Shown one piece after another: positions 44,271 to 56,886 of a DNA stretch of 64,000 bases. The DNA is from Fulvia fulva (Eukaryota > Ascomycota > Dothideomycetes > Mycosphaerellales > Mycosphaerellaceae): NCBI RefSeq assembly GCF_020509005.1, contig NC_063015.1:4340001-4404000 (forward strand), in the 5' to 3' direction. The translations under genes and the position numbers were made by a program. Every line of letters starts with the position of its first letter. The stretch's first letter is position 1. The notes beneath the pieces were generated by a model. That model made no database searches. It was not told the DNA's origin and saw only the letters and a list, made by a program, of their open reading frames with translations.

Positions 44271-45199
44271 TTATTTATTTATATTATACGCCGCTTCGAG
44301 ATCTTCTTCGAGGCCTATATTAAGCTAAAGTTTAACGTTGTTAAGTATTAGTTTCGCGTTAAGTAGTAGGGGCGAGGTAGTGTATATATCTACGGCTTCG
44401 TTTAGACTAATAGCCTTCTAGTATTCGATATAGAAGATCTAGCTAACCGTAAGCAATTTATATAGATAGATAGATATTTCATTAAGCTATTATAGTGCCC
44501 TTTGGCCTATGTAGCTATACTATCTTGTTTTCGTATATATAGAGGGGAAACCGTATTAGTAAAAACCCCTCCTCCTTCCCGCCTGTCTTTTCCTCCTAGT
44601 TATTGTCTTAATTTTCCCTTGTTAGGGGTACGCTAGTGTCATAGGCCTGCCCTAATGACTACCCTATCTGCCACCCCCTAGCTTCCGCCTCTTGTCTATC
44701 CACTCCTCCGTCTCGCTAGCGAGGCTAAACTACTAGAGGTATCCCTACTATAGTATCTACCGAGAGATTCGGCGAATGTTACCTTTGTCCCTAATAATTG
44801 ACTTATAGTCTCTCCTTCCCGCTTAGTGCCTCTAATTTCCCCTACCTCTCGCCTACTACGGGCATCGTAATAGTATATGTTCTAGGTTTTGCGATAGGTA
44901 GCTACACTAGTAGGCTAGGCTATAGATGTCTAGTACGCGTCTTCTAAATAGGTAGGCCCTTAACCTAATATATTCGGACCTAATTTAGATCGCTATGCTT
45001 GCCTCGGCCCTTATTAGGTCCCTATATAGCTAGTAATTATGTCTCTAGAAGGCTCGGAGCGCTATCGGGCCTGTTGTCTTAGGGGGCTTCCTTTTCTAGT
45101 CCTACTCCTATAGGTAGCTCGCTATCTGTTCCGCTAGGCTTTAGGTCTTAGCCTTGCTCCCGCCGGCCTAGCGAGTCCTACGCTCCTCCTCTTTTCGTG

Positions 45200-48100
45200 C
45201 TAGCTATTCGGTACTTGTCTATATAGCCGTAAAGGTAGTAAGGTCATCCTCTTTTTGGCTTGTCCTATGTCCGGCCCCTCTCCGGTAGTAGCTTTCTATC
45301 TTATTCTTTGCCTCCTAGATCGTAGTTTGTACTAGGTAACCTGTCGTCCTTACCGCGTATTGAATTCTTATTCCCCGGATATACTAGCCGATTAGTAGTG
45401 TTCCTGTCTCCATTTCTACCGTACTTATTAACGTTGTCTTATTTACGCCTAGTACTCTACGTAGGTTACCTACCTATGTCCTGTTTAGGGGTTGCTCTAT
45501 CCGTTTCGGGATCGGCTTACCTGCGCCTCCTGTTCCCTAAATCTATGCCCCGTATAGTATAGCTAGTCTAACGATCGCCTTATATATTACTCTTACCTTA
45601 TCGAATGTTGCTCCCTATATAGATGCCGTAAGTCTCTTTATCGAGGCTTCGTTAACTTGTGCTCGACTCTAGGCTTTCTTAACCTATATATTCTAGCTTA
45701 GCTTCGGGTCGAGCCAGATCCCTAGTACTCGTAGCTCCGCTAATAGCTTTGTCTCGTAGCCTTAGATTCTTACCGCCGCCTTTATATTATAGTATGTTCT
45801 CGCTTTACTAAAGTGTATAAGTTGGTACTTTTTAGGGGCGAACTGGGCACTATACTTCTTTACCCACTCCTCGCATTTCTTGTGCCTATCTTCGAGGAGG
45901 CGACAGTTCTCTTCTGTCGAGTCTAACTAGGCTAGGATATTTATATCGTCTACGAACCCCGATACTCAGGTTTACGGAGAGGTGAGTAGGGGGATTAGAT
46001 CAGACATAAATATTAGAAATAGGATAGGGGAGAGAGTAGATCCCTAAGGTATTCTAGTCTCTGCCTTTACCGGGTCGGACGTGTACCTTCCTAGGACTAG
46101 GTATATCGTCCGTTCCTAGAGAAAGGAGTAGACGATCGTCGTTACCTACTAGGGGATGCCTTTCTGCTATAGGATATATATTAGCCTTTAGTATAAGACG
46201 TTATCGAAGGCTCCTACGATGTCGAGGGATAGTAAGGACGCCGCTCGGTTCCTACCGTAGTGCTAGAGGGTCTGAATTTGCTCCGTAATTAGCTCTATTA
46301 CTATTAGTGTCGATCGCTAGCTTCTTCCCCCTATCTATGTTGCTAGGAGTACGTGGTTGTCCTCGGCTAGCTACGTAAGTCTCTAGGCTACTATCTTTTC
46401 TAGGACCTTCCCTATCGTATTTAGAAGTGCGATTGGTCTGTACGACTTGGGCTAAGTATAGTCCTCCTTCTATAGCTTACGTAGTACTACTGTTATAGAC
46501 TCTCTATACGGCTTCGGGTGATACCCTAGCCGTAGGTACGCGGTAAATAGGTTTGCTAGGCTCGGCGCGATCTCTTCTCTATACTCTTTTAGCAGTATAT
46601 TTAGTATCCTATCTAGGCCTAGGGCTTTCCGTCCTTTTAGCTTACTTATGACTCCTATTACTATGTTAGAGCTAACCGCCTAATCTATATCTAGGGGTTC
46701 CGGATATATACTCGGGTCGATATCCGTAAGGTCTACCTCTACTTACGTCGAAAAGAAATGGTCGGCTAATGCTTTTGCCTTGCCCCGGGGCGTAGCCTAG
46801 GCAATCCCTTCGCGGTCTACGATTAGGGGGAAGTGAGGGGTTTGCTACTCTTTAGGTAGTCGTGCCTATTTAGTAAGTCTCTACATCTATTCCGGGTTTT
46901 CTATAACGAGCCCGATTGTCGCTCTCTAGTCCTATAGCTTGTCGCGTCTTATCTATACCTTCTTCTCTTATGTCGCGCGATAGTATTGCTCCTACGTCTC
47001 TTAGGTATGCTCCTTCGTCTACTGTCGCCTTACCCTTCTAGCCTCCCTTACCTTCGTAGAGTATTTAGGGGTCTAGAAGGCCTTCTACTACGTTAAGGGC
47101 CGGAGTAACGGCGTATATTGTTCCGCTGCTTGCTATATAACCGAGGTAATCTGTTCCGCTACTTGATCTAGCTAAGCTGTCGTCTCGAGTTCTCTATACT
47201 ATAGTAGGTTCGCTATTAGGAAGCCTCTTATATCGTCCTAGCGTGCCTTCTTCTAGTTACGGCGTGGTTCGCTTACTAGCTCCTCTATCGCCTTTACCCC
47301 TAGCGTCGTTTAGATAGGGATATAGTCTAAGGAGGCTTCTAGCGCGTAGTTCGGTCGGCATTAGACTAGTCTCTCTTCAAGTTCTCGTAATAGAAAGTAT
47401 AGGTCGATCGTGCTTATACTTGTACGGGCCTTCTACGTCTCTATTCCCTTTAGTATTACTAAGGCCATTCCGTAGCGTGCGGTTATATCTAGTAGCTTTT
47501 CCCCTAGAAACGCGTACGGGGGAGTGAATTCGAGTCCCTACTATAGATAGTAGAGGTTAAAGTCGCCGAGGAGTACTTACTTTATGTCTTAGCTTAGGGT
47601 CCGCTCTAGGTAGGCGAGGGTTCCTAGTTCCCTACTCGTCCGACCCCGCGGTAGCGGGTTATAAACGTTATAGATCTAGATAGGGCCTTGTGTCGTGTCG
47701 ATCTAGATTGATGTTATGTCTCCTAGGTTGCCCTACTACGGTAGTATAACCTTCTACGACTCAAGCTCTATAGTCTTGCTTACGTATATATATGTCCTCG
47801 GGATGACGCCTCGTTAGCCCGCGATTACGGTATAGTATCTCCGGTCATTATAAGTGGCTAGGAGTCCTTCGTAGGGGTTGACCTATAGTTCCTATACCGC
47901 GATAACGTAGTGCCGTAGCGAGTCTAGCTCTTATAGAAAGTGGCGCTAGACCTTGTCCCTACTTTTGTTTACGTTATACTACACGATAGTAATGTCGTCG
48001 TATAGTATTATTCGTTATCCGTAAGGTCCATTTCCGTGCTAACCTACTATGTCTCCTAAGCCTATATCTCGCTGTCCGGCTAGCCCTAGGGCCGCTAGGG
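45200..48100 (-). pseudogene. LINE ORF2 relic (endonuclease + reverse transcriptase)
   Basis: Encoded an apurinic-type endonuclease followed by a reverse transcriptase. GDFN at 47557-47568 and FVDD at 45946-45957 mark the two domains. Stops that interrupt the frame are nearly all TAG or TAA at places where CAG, CAA or TGG would be expected, for instance in IP(Q)GSTLSP. No frame is long enough to be translated. A downstream RNase H domain would be expected near 44.6-45.2 kb, but I could not read it. Confidence 0.75.
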
Positions 48101-48299
48101 CGCCCTAAAGATTCGTATTTAGCCTAGTTCGTTAGCGGCCCGGTTAAGGTGTCGAGGCCTACCGGGAGGTAGATACGTTTACGGTTAGGTTCCCTTATTC
48201 GTCTCTTCTACCCTCTTCCTTTTGCTCGGTTCGAAGCCCTTATATACGGTAGGTCACTCCTACTACCGTTAGGGGTACCTAGCTAGTATAGAAATCCTT

Positions 48300-49350
48300 G
48301 CTTATCTCGCTCGTTCTTATACTACTATTCTAGTTAGGTATTAGCTTGAATACGCTAGGTGCCTTCTGCCGTAGTATATATACCTGCTCTCCTTTTTTAG
48401 GCATTCCCTTCCCTAGTATAGGCCTACGTAGTAAGGACACCTTAGGGTCTTCTCCCCGTATTTTAGGGCTATATGACCGTACTGTTAGCATTAGAAGCAT
48501 TGTAGTACCCTATAGCTACTCTAATAGATCTCCGTATCTATTCTCTCGTAGTTCTAGAATAGCCTATTGTCTAGTATCTAGTTAGCTTATTCCGCTATCT
48601 CTACCTAGATAATAAGCGATAAGTATATCTTTTCTCGGTCTACTGTCTTATATAGCTATGCCGCCTTCGTTAGTCGTACTCCTAGGGAGGTGTTCTAGTT
48701 CTATACTTAGAGGTAGGGAAGGTCTTCGACCTTAAATGTCCTAGGGACCCCGTAGGCGATAACGGTATACTATTAGTAGGAGACTCGTGCCGACTTCGCG
48801 ACTTTAGTAGTCTACTCCTTATAGGTCTCTAGCTTTCGTCTATTAGACTCTTATACGGTAAAGAGTCTCACTACGCCTATTGCCTCTACCCTCGCTCTAA
48901 CTACCTCCTTTTGGCCAATTCTATCGACAATCTCCTTGCTTATTAGGGCTGCGATTTCTTGTTTTTCCGCCGGATTAGTAATATATAGGCGTACCGCCTT
49001 ACTTGCCTTCGGAGGGGGTTAATTCTTACCTACTACTACTATTGCCTATATAGTTAGTCTCTAGGCTACCTTCTGTGTTACTTGTTAGATTGTTTTCGGG
49101 ATTTAGTGTAATAGCGCTTTTAGCGCTCCTAGTAGCTATGCTATAGTGTTCTTATATATCCGGGCTAGGTGTTCGCTATCCCCTAGTAAGTCTTCCGCCT
49201 CCGTATATAGGGTCGTCTACGCTATATTGTTTGTCGTTAGCCTCTACTTTCTATATAGTAGGCCTTGGCTTATATCCTAGGTTTTTCCTTAGTCTGTTCC
49301 CCGGTTTGACTCTTAGTATAGAGTGTTTATAAGGCTATAGCTCTCGTTAG
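48300..49350 (-). pseudogene. LINE ORF1 (gag-like) relic
   Basis: Only the zinc-knuckle region is legible, near 48470-48510, with two knuckle-adjacent stops and at least one Cys converted to Tyr. The upstream part is Ala/Thr/Lys-rich noise after RIP. Limits are estimates. Confidence 0.55.
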
Positions 49351-50221
49351 TTACTATCCTTCGCTACTATTTGGGGTCGCGCTTCCTAATTAGGTAGTTG
49401 TCCTCCGTAACTCCGTAACTCTAGAGTCTGCCTTTAGGGGAACGGAACCTCAGTTTTAGGGTTCTTTATACCACGATTACGCCGCCGCTAGCGTAGGCGG
49501 GTCGCTGCTACTTGAGTAGATTGCTCGCCTTAATAAGGGCTGTCGAATAAATAGTCCTCGTCCGCTATAGGTATTACCTTTACTAGATAAGGAAGGAATC
49601 GTATTTTGTTAGAAGACGTATATAAGCAATTTATATAATTATAGGCTTAATACGTTTAAGCTATTAATCCTAAGCCCGGACGCACTTTAGTACTAGCTAC
49701 TTAGAGTACTACTTTAGCTATAAATAGATTGAGCCTAGAGAATACCTAAGCCAACCTTTCGAATATCCTTAACCTAGTATAGCGATACGTAGAGTACACT
49801 ATATTATACTATTGTTAACGAGCTAAGGGCCCCCTTTAAACCCTAAAATTTGCGCGTCGAATCTCGTTAACCTTTAACGGTTAATTACGTAGCGGGGGTA
49901 TATAGGGGTACTACTAAGATATATATAGTTAGAAGGCGACCTTAATAGGAAGCTAGGATTTACGAAGAATCTCTCTATAAGGCAAAAATACGAGAATCTA
50001 AAAATTTCAGATTTATTATCTTTTAGGATCACTATATATATTTTACGGCCCGCGGACCGACAAGTATATATACCTACGCGTAAGCTATCCTAGGGTCACT
50101 AGGCGCGCCCTTACTTACTAGGGTAGTTAGTCGTCTATATTTTAGTAGTTAATAAGGGGGTGAATCAAGTATATACCCGGTAGCATTATTAGTACATTTT
50201 AGTAAAATTAAGGTTAAGGTC

Positions 50222-50226
50222 GACTC
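50222..50226. repeat. Copia-B target duplication, left (GACTC)
   Basis: GACTC directly before the LTR; its twin is at 55895-55899. Confidence 0.9.
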
Positions 50227-50460
50227 TATTAAATAGGTACGAGTTACGTAGTAGTAGAAGACGGCGGATTATACGAAAGACGAAGAAGGACCTAATAGGA
50301 TAGCGTATATCTATATACAGTATCGCCGGTATTAGTATAGGTAGATACTAGGTGTCCGGATGTTTGCTAGCCTATAGGCTAGTAAACCCTAGTCACGTGA
50401 TCTAGTCACATGACACACCTACACCCACATACTTGTCCTGCGGCCTGTATGTTCTTAACA
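50227..50460 (-). repeat. Copia-B 3' LTR
   Basis: 234 bp, differing from the 5' LTR at 14 sites, every one a CpA/TpA or TpG/TpA alternative. Its right end keeps the ancestral CA (TTAACA). Confidence 0.93.
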
Positions 50461-50470
50461 CTCCCACTTA
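50461..50470 (-). promoter_or_regulatory. Copia-B polypurine tract
   Basis: On the minus strand TAAGTGGGAG abuts the 3' LTR; Copia-A has GAGTGGGAG at the same place. It primes plus-strand DNA synthesis in LTR elements. Confidence 0.8.
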
Positions 50471-50479
50471 GGCTATATA

Positions 50480-53400
50480 GTCTCCTACAATCCCTTTACG
50501 TAAGCTAGAGCTGCCTTATAAAGTTTTAGAACTGCTAGCTATTAAGGGGCTTTATTAACCTATTAGTAGCTATGTCCTTTATATAGTAGTAGTCTACTAT
50601 AATCTTCTTCTACTACTAGAGATGTCTAATATAGTTATATATAACATCAATATACTTTGACCTTTTATATATATAGGCATCTTTAACAAGTGTCAAAGCG
50701 GCTTAGTTGTTACCTATAAGCTTGACTAGCCTTAGCTCGTTAATAGTGCCCTTGCTTGCCCTTATACTCGGCTAGAAAGAGCTCTTTCCCACCAGTTCTA
50801 GGCACCCTATTTCCCTAAGGACAGTAGTAAGAAATTGTGACTGCTTTACGGCTACGTTTATAGCTATAAACTTAGCTTCTATTATTGATGTTATAATAGA
50901 CTTCTACTTCCTACTTATCTAGGACATAGGTGATCTATAAAGGAACCACACGTATTCTAGAATTGAGACTCTATCCACTTTGTCTATAGCGTAGTCAGAG
51001 TCCGAGTATCCCTAGAGATTGCCCCCTCCTTTTCTATATATAAGACCTAGGTCTAGGTACGACCGTAGGTATCGGGAGAGCTTCTTCAAAGCCTTTATAT
51101 ACTACTACGAGGGATCAGCAACAAATGAGCTAATTCTTCTAAGGGGGAATGCTAAGTCTGGCCTTGTCATTGTTATTAGCCACATCTAGGTACAATTGTG
51201 GCTCTAGTAATCCTATTTGTTACACCTCTTATCTATAGGTGCCGTAGGCACTAAATGCTTGTAGCTCTCTATAGGTAAGTAGGTTAGCGTAGCCTTCTCT
51301 CTAGCTATATTCATCTTAGCTATATCTAGGTACTATTTTAGCTCTAGTAATCCTGTTTGTTACACCTCTTATCTATAGGAGCCGTAGGCACTAAATGCTC
51401 GTAGCTCTCTATAGGTAAGTAGGTTAGCGTAGCCTTCTCTCTAGCTATGTTCATCTTAGCTAAGTTAGCGTAGATATAGTGTCCTTAATTAAGCTTTAAA
51501 GTACCTTAGGACCTGTCTCTTATAATCCTTATTCTAAGGATCTTTATAGGTTCACTAAGATCTTTAATCTTAAACACTTTTCTAAGCTTAGCCTTAAACC
51601 ACTAAACATCTAATAGCTTCGGAGCTATAATAGGTATGTCATCTATATAGATAAGGACTATAAGGTCTCTATCCGTATAGATAAGTAGACATAGATCTAC
51701 CTAGGACTAGGTAAATCTAATCTTCTCTAGCTTCGTAATATAGAGCTTATTCTAGTCTCTAGCTACTTACTTAAGCGTATAAAGGCTTCGTAGGACCTTA
51801 AATACTATGTTTAGAGGTGCTTTAACTCCTAGGGGTGGGATTATATAGATGTCTTTAAGAAGGCTACTTTAGGTAAAAGCATTATTCACATCTACTAGGT
51901 GTATCTCGAGATCTCTCTTATACACTACTGCTATAAAGACTCGGAGAGTATTATGTCTAACAGTAGGTGTAAAGGTCTCTTTAAAGTCAACCCTATATTT
52001 CTATATAAACCCTATTATAACTAGTCTTGCCTTGAACTTCTTAATAGCTCTACTAATCATTCTTTTCACATCAAAGACCTACCTAGAAGTAATTAGATTC
52101 GCACCCTTTGGCGGTACAACTACTTCCTAGGTGTTGTTGCTTACTAAGGCAATAAGTTCGTTCTCGATTGCCTCTCTCTATATATATCCCTATTCGGGGT
52201 CTCCTACGGCTGCCTTATAGGACTTTGGGATTAGCACTTCCTGCTAATAGGCTATAGCCTGCCTAATAGTAGCAAATGTATGTTCTTCTACGTCGTTCAG
52301 AATCTCCTCTACCTAGCTTATTATAGGGTCTAGATAGAACATCTAGGCGATAAGAGCCTTATAGTGTTTAGCCTTATACTCTTTAGAGTTATTATCTCCG
52401 TCCCCCCTTAACCTCTTATTGCCTATAACCTGAGGTAGCGCTAGGTGTTCGGATAGGTCGAACTGAACGACATCTTCTTTTTCTTTTATTAGAGTACCCT
52501 AATCTCTAAACTTCTGGTATTCCCTAATGTCCTTTAGGGGAGGGGGAAGTTGTACAAATAGCGGTTGCTATAGTGTTAATGACTTAGGTAGGCTCTATAT
52601 AGATCCACCGTTATCGGCCTTCGACAGTGTTAAAACCGCTATAATATTTTCTCCTAGCCTTCGTAACGGTGTCTCTAATAATCCCCTATCGGAAAATTTC
52701 GCCCTAAAGGGCTTCCTCCTAATAGGATAGCGCTATAGCGCTCGACTCGGCTAGTTAGTGAAGGTGATACCAAGATCTATATCTCCCCCCTTCTTATTCT
52801 TAAACTAGTCGACGTGACTATACGCTTTTATTACTTTTATGTCGGGATCCTAGAACAGCTATTGTTTTGTAGTGTTTTCTGAGTAGCCTATAAACACGGC
52901 TTCTTTTCCTCGATTTATTAACTTGTCTTTCCTTAAGCCTTGAGGTTGGGCTCTTAGGTCTATATAGACTATAGCTTTACATCCCTAGACGCGGAAATGG
53001 TCGACTGATAGTACTTAGCTAGTAAAGGCTTCTTCTAGTAAAAGAGCAATACTATTAATAATCGGACTATTAGGCAGTCTGTTTCTGATCATAGTCTGTA
53101 CTTACAAAGCTTCTAGCCAGAACTTAACTAGTATACTAGAGTCTTTAAGCATAGCCCGGACTATGTTCTTAGAGGCTTGAATTGACCTTTCTACAGGTCC
53201 ATTTTGAAGAGAGTTATAGGCATCAGTTGTGTCTATCTAAGTGCCAAACTCCTTCTCCTACTCTTTTAGTAAGGCGAGAATTTCCTTTGTACTATCACTA
53301 CCGATCGTAGATAGAAAGCACCTTAACTACCGTTCTGCCTAGACCTTCTAATCCCGTAGGGCTGTAGGAGCGTCGCTCCTAGCCTTTAAAGGGATTACCC

Positions 53401-55150
53401 ACTTCTTCCTAGAGAAGTTGTCTACAACCTTAAGCTAATATTTGTATCCTAGCCTAGAGACTACGCCCTGAAAAGGCCCACAGATATCAATAGAGATAAG
53501 GGCCAGCCTCTCCCCTTTCCTCTCTATAGCAGGTCCTTTAAACTTCCTTATATTTGTAAGGGAGTAGACCTTACAATTCCAGTGTTTAGAAGGAACAGGA
53601 ATAGGACCTTTCTTATCAGTGACTCTATATAGGTTTCTTAGCAGTCCCTTGCCAAGGTGTGTATATCTTCTATACTATAGCTCCTACTAATCTTCGGACT
53701 TAGTATTAGCTATAGCGGTACCGTCACGTTCTTAAGAGAGTATACTAGTATACTATAGCTTAAGAATTTCCGAGATCGAGTAGATAAACGGTACTCCTCC
53801 TCGAAGTTTAGTCTAGACAACGGGTTTACTAGACAAGGATTTTAGGGTGAAACTAGGTAGTTAGACAGCAAACTATTGGCTAAACTAATTCCACGAAACA
53901 AGACTAACTCTAAGGCTAGGAATAAACAGGACATTTTCTAAGACAATTTGCTTTCTAGAAGGACTACCTATTACTACACTTCCTATATATATAGCTTGTA
54001 GATAGCCACCCCTAACCTTGATCCACTTCCTCTTTTAAAGAGGCTTTAGTGTCCTAAATAGTGAATCTTAGTCAGTCATATATAATGATGCACAAGAGTT
54101 AAGTAACCACTTAGACGAGGGGTACTTACCTTTAGCTTCTATAGTAGAATAGGCAACCTTATCAACATTATTATCTTCTAATAGTATCTCAGAGTCTGAT
54201 GCGTCTTCCTAGGTCGTATAGGCCCTTATAGGCTTACTAGAGGAGGCCTTTGGCTTGCGGCTCTCCTTTATCTACTTTATAAGGTCCGTTATCACCTTAA
54301 GGACATTACGAAGGTTTAGTAATAATGACCTCCTACGAGGTAGTGACGGTTGTCTCTTAGTAGGGTAGGTAACCCTAGCTAGTTTGTCCTTGTTTCTAAT
54401 AGCCTACTAAGCTATAGAAAGGTGTAGGCACTTGCTCATAAAATGGTCACTATTATAGAGATGGCACGTAAGCTTGCCCTAGAAACCCTTCTTAGCAAAC
54501 ATAGCTGTCTCTTAATAAATTATTGATTCTTACTTCTCCCTAAGGATTGTAAGAATGTCTTATAGTAAGAGATTTACCTAGGTATCAATTGTATCGCGAA
54601 TTGAGCCAAATGAGTCTAGTAGAGCTACTAAGAGTTGCTAGATCTTTCTGTCCTTAGTCTTGATGTCTTAGAACTAAGGCGAGATTGAAACAGCCCTCCT
54701 TATAATTGAGCTAAGCTCCTACTAGGCGTTATATATTGACTAGTCCTCTGTCATCACGAAATTAGTGTATTGCTAAAGCAAACTTCTTTAAGTAGCGAGA
54801 AGTCTTCTCTTGTATTTAGCTTTAGCCTATTCCTATAACTCCTTCGTATACCGAATCTCGTATATTATCTCTTAGTTATCTGTCGACAGACAGATATACA
54901 TCTTATATAGGGCCGTTACATTATGCCGTCTGTACGATGCCTTCCTTATCGCTTGATCTAAAGGAAGGGATGACTCCGATAATGTAGAGGGTGTCGCTAG
55001 GGTTATAGCGGGAATGTCCGTAATGATGTCCTCGAGGACCTAGTCAACCTGCTTTAATACTAGGTGTATTCTTATTAGCTTGAACTATGTTTCGTAGTTC
55101 TCTCTTATTAGAAGAGGTGCTGCTCTCTTTCTTATAAACCTAGTCTTGTT
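50480..55150 (-). pseudogene. Copia-B gag-pol relic
   Basis: Legible minus-strand landmarks include a zinc knuckle at 54428-54466 (C-H-L-Y-x3-H-x4-C, the second Cys lost by RIP). The integrase reads DAYNSLQNGPVERSIQASKN near 53170-53240, and the RT start reads FDVKRMISRAIKKFKARL near 52030-52085. YIDD is at 51638-51649 within VLIYIDDIPIIAPKL. Many TAG/TAA codons break the frame, so no product is possible. A 140-bp tandem duplication lies downstream of the RT core. Confidence 0.85.
51172..51451 (-). repeat. 140-bp tandem duplication inside Copia-B
   Basis: Two copies, about 51172-51311 and 51312-51451, share a long block (GCTCTAGTAATCCT to the CTCTCTAGCTAT end) with exactly 140-bp spacing. 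They differ at a handful of sites, for example CCTATTTG versus CCTGTTTG and CTATATTC versus CTATGTTC, mostly TpG/TpA. The length is not a multiple of three, so it would shift the frame. Confidence 0.9.
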
Positions 55151-55645
55151 CTCTATTTTTGTAAGTTAAGGGATAGGTTAGCTACCCTTAGGTAACAGGA
55201 TGTATTCGGTCGTACGCGATTAGATCGATAGGAGGTGAACCGAACGCGAGGTTGATAGTAGAGAGAATGGCTGTCTACTAGAAAGCGAGGAAAGTCGGTC
55301 GTAAGGATAGTGTTAGTGCTAAGACACTATAGCGTAACTCTCTTAGTAGAGGGGGTTTCTAAGACACTACGGCTCTCTTAGAATGAACAGTTAGTCGATA
55401 CGAACGCGATGTCCGGAGAGCGACTCTTCTTAGTAAGCTCGCCTACTTGTCTAAGGTATTAGTATAGGCTCCCTAACTCGGAGTCTAATAGTGCCTTACT
55501 AGGCTCTTTTACGTCTTATATATACCTATAGCACGGCTATAGCTTCCTATATAAGGCGGGTACGGCCTCTAGTCTGCCTTCCTTTTGTTCTAAAGAGGAA
55601 TAACTCTAATACGACTTTGTCGAGGGTAAAATACCGAGTTACTAA

Positions 55646-55660
55646 CCCGGGCTTATAACC
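55646..55660 (-). promoter_or_regulatory. Copia-B primer-binding site
   Basis: On the minus strand GGTTATAAGCCCGGG follows the 5' LTR directly. It equals the Copia-A site except for one G-to-A change in TpG, a RIP-type change. It is complementary to the anticodon region of initiator Met tRNA. Confidence 0.85.
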
Positions 55661-55894
55661 TATTAAATAGGTACGAGTTACGTAGTAGTAGAAGACGGCG
55701 GATTATACGAAAGACGAAGAAGGACCTAATAGGATAGCGTGTATCTATATATAGTATCGCCGGTGTTAGTGTAGGTAGATACTAGGTGTCCGGATGTTTA
55801 CTAGCCTATAGGCTAGCAAACCCTAGTTACGTGATCTAGTCATATGACACACCCACACCTATATGCTTGTCCTACGGCCTGTATGTTCTTAATA
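55661..55894 (-). repeat. Copia-B 5' LTR
   Basis: 234-bp partner of 50227-50460. Its outer end has changed from ACA to ATA by RIP. Contains GTGATCTAGTCATATGAC, a partly palindromic stretch that is GTGATCTAGTCACATGAC in the other copy. Confidence 0.93.
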
Positions 55895-55899
55895 GACTC
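55895..55899. repeat. Copia-B target duplication, right (GACTC)
   Basis: GACTC directly after the LTR, matching 50222-50226. Confidence 0.9.
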
Positions 55900-56881
55900 G
55901 AAGTCGAAATCTCAAGGTATTAAGGCACCTAAGGTCAAGGTTCTTAGTATTAAGTAGAATAAGTATAACGTTACGAGTAAGGTTACGGTTACGAATAAGG
56001 TTATAAGTTTCACTTCTATCTTTATCGAGGTCCGAGTCGTTTACTAGTATTAGAGCTAGCTAAGAGTTACTAGAAAGTCTAACGAAGGTATATAGGCCTT
56101 ATAGGGAGGCCATAATCCTAGAAGGGATAGAAGACTTAGATATCGACGAAGATAACACCCCGGAGGCTTTAAGCTCTAATAAGGGTAAGGAAAGAGTACG
56201 ACAAAATAACTAAGAAGAGGATGACTTAAATAAGGGTACTATAACGTTAGGAATGCCCTATAGTCCGGATGCGATAGTAGCCTTGTTTAGCCGTCTTACT
56301 ATTACTATAGAAAATATAGGACCTCGCTTCCCTACTCTAGGGAGTCTAGAAAACCCCCTCTTTAATAGTAGGAACGCTACTAAATTCTAGGAGAGGTTCA
56401 ATAATCTTATAGACTAGTATCTACTAAGGCTATAAGTTAAGAAAGATAACTTCTAGGGTCGTTTCGAGCGTAACTACGAGAGTACTATCCGACGTTTAGT
56501 AATAAGGTTAGAGGGATAGTAAGTAAGGCGGAGTACCTTTAGGAGGTCCTTCTTAGCTAAATTTTCGAGATTCGATGTCTATTCGATATTAGGAAGTCGA
56601 GAATATCTTAAAGAGATAGTCCGGGCCGAGAAAGGGAAAAGCCCTAAGGAACAGGATATAAAGGAGTTTATCCGTCTCTTCGTAGCCTCTAGTAACCTAA
56701 TTAATCCTAAAGACCTCGATAATAGCTCCCGTAGCCGTCTTCTACTTTAGGGGCTCCTAGAGTCAGTTGCTAGGGTAGTTTATAAGAAATGTAGGCTCTA
56801 TCCGAAGTAGCCTAAGAAGTTTCGGCGCTTTTAAAAGATACTAGACGAGGCGATAAGTATCGCTAATAGTAAAGAAGGATA

Positions 56882-56886
56882 GAAGG
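56882..56886. repeat. Copia-A target duplication, left (GAAGG)
   Basis: GAAGG immediately before the 5' LTR; identical copy at 62502-62506. Confidence 0.95.

Larger units (their letters stand above)
44270..49560 (-). mobile_element. Tad-type non-LTR retrotransposon (LINE) relic, RIP-saturated
   Basis: Minus-strand order of ORF1 zinc knuckle, endonuclease and reverse transcriptase is that of a Tad/I-type LINE. Near 48470-48510 the frame reads C-F-stop-C-stop-QYGHIALK-Y, a CX2CX4HX4C knuckle with RIP damage. At about 47520-47580 it reads VLLGDFNLYYL, the APE endonuclease GDFN motif (47557-47568). At about 45985-46053 it reads IP-stop-GSTLSPILFLIF, and at 45920-45960 GFVDDINILA with the catalytic FVDD at 45946-45957. 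LDSTEENCRLLED follows. Ends are estimated from texture only; I found no poly-A tail or target duplication. Confidence 0.8.
50227..55894 (-). mobile_element. Copia-B: complete LTR retrotransposon, moderately RIP-mutated
   Basis: Two 234-bp LTRs (50227-50460 and 55661-55894) bound 5.2 kb of internal sequence and are flanked by GACTC on both sides (50222-50226 and 55895-55899). On the minus strand the order is 5' LTR (55661-55894), primer-binding site, gag, protease, integrase, RT, RNase H, polypurine tract and 3' LTR, so it belongs to Ty1/Copia. Protein traces match Copia-A closely, for example VPPKGANLITSR followed by a stop where Copia-A has Trp. LTR ends were TGTTAA..TTAACA, partly altered to TATTAA..TTAATA. 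It is inserted in the outer element. Confidence 0.93.

Noticed and set aside
48346..48585. Short open frames within the island (also 52527-52730)
   Set aside because: They run through RIP-degraded LINE and Copia sequence and are chance openings.
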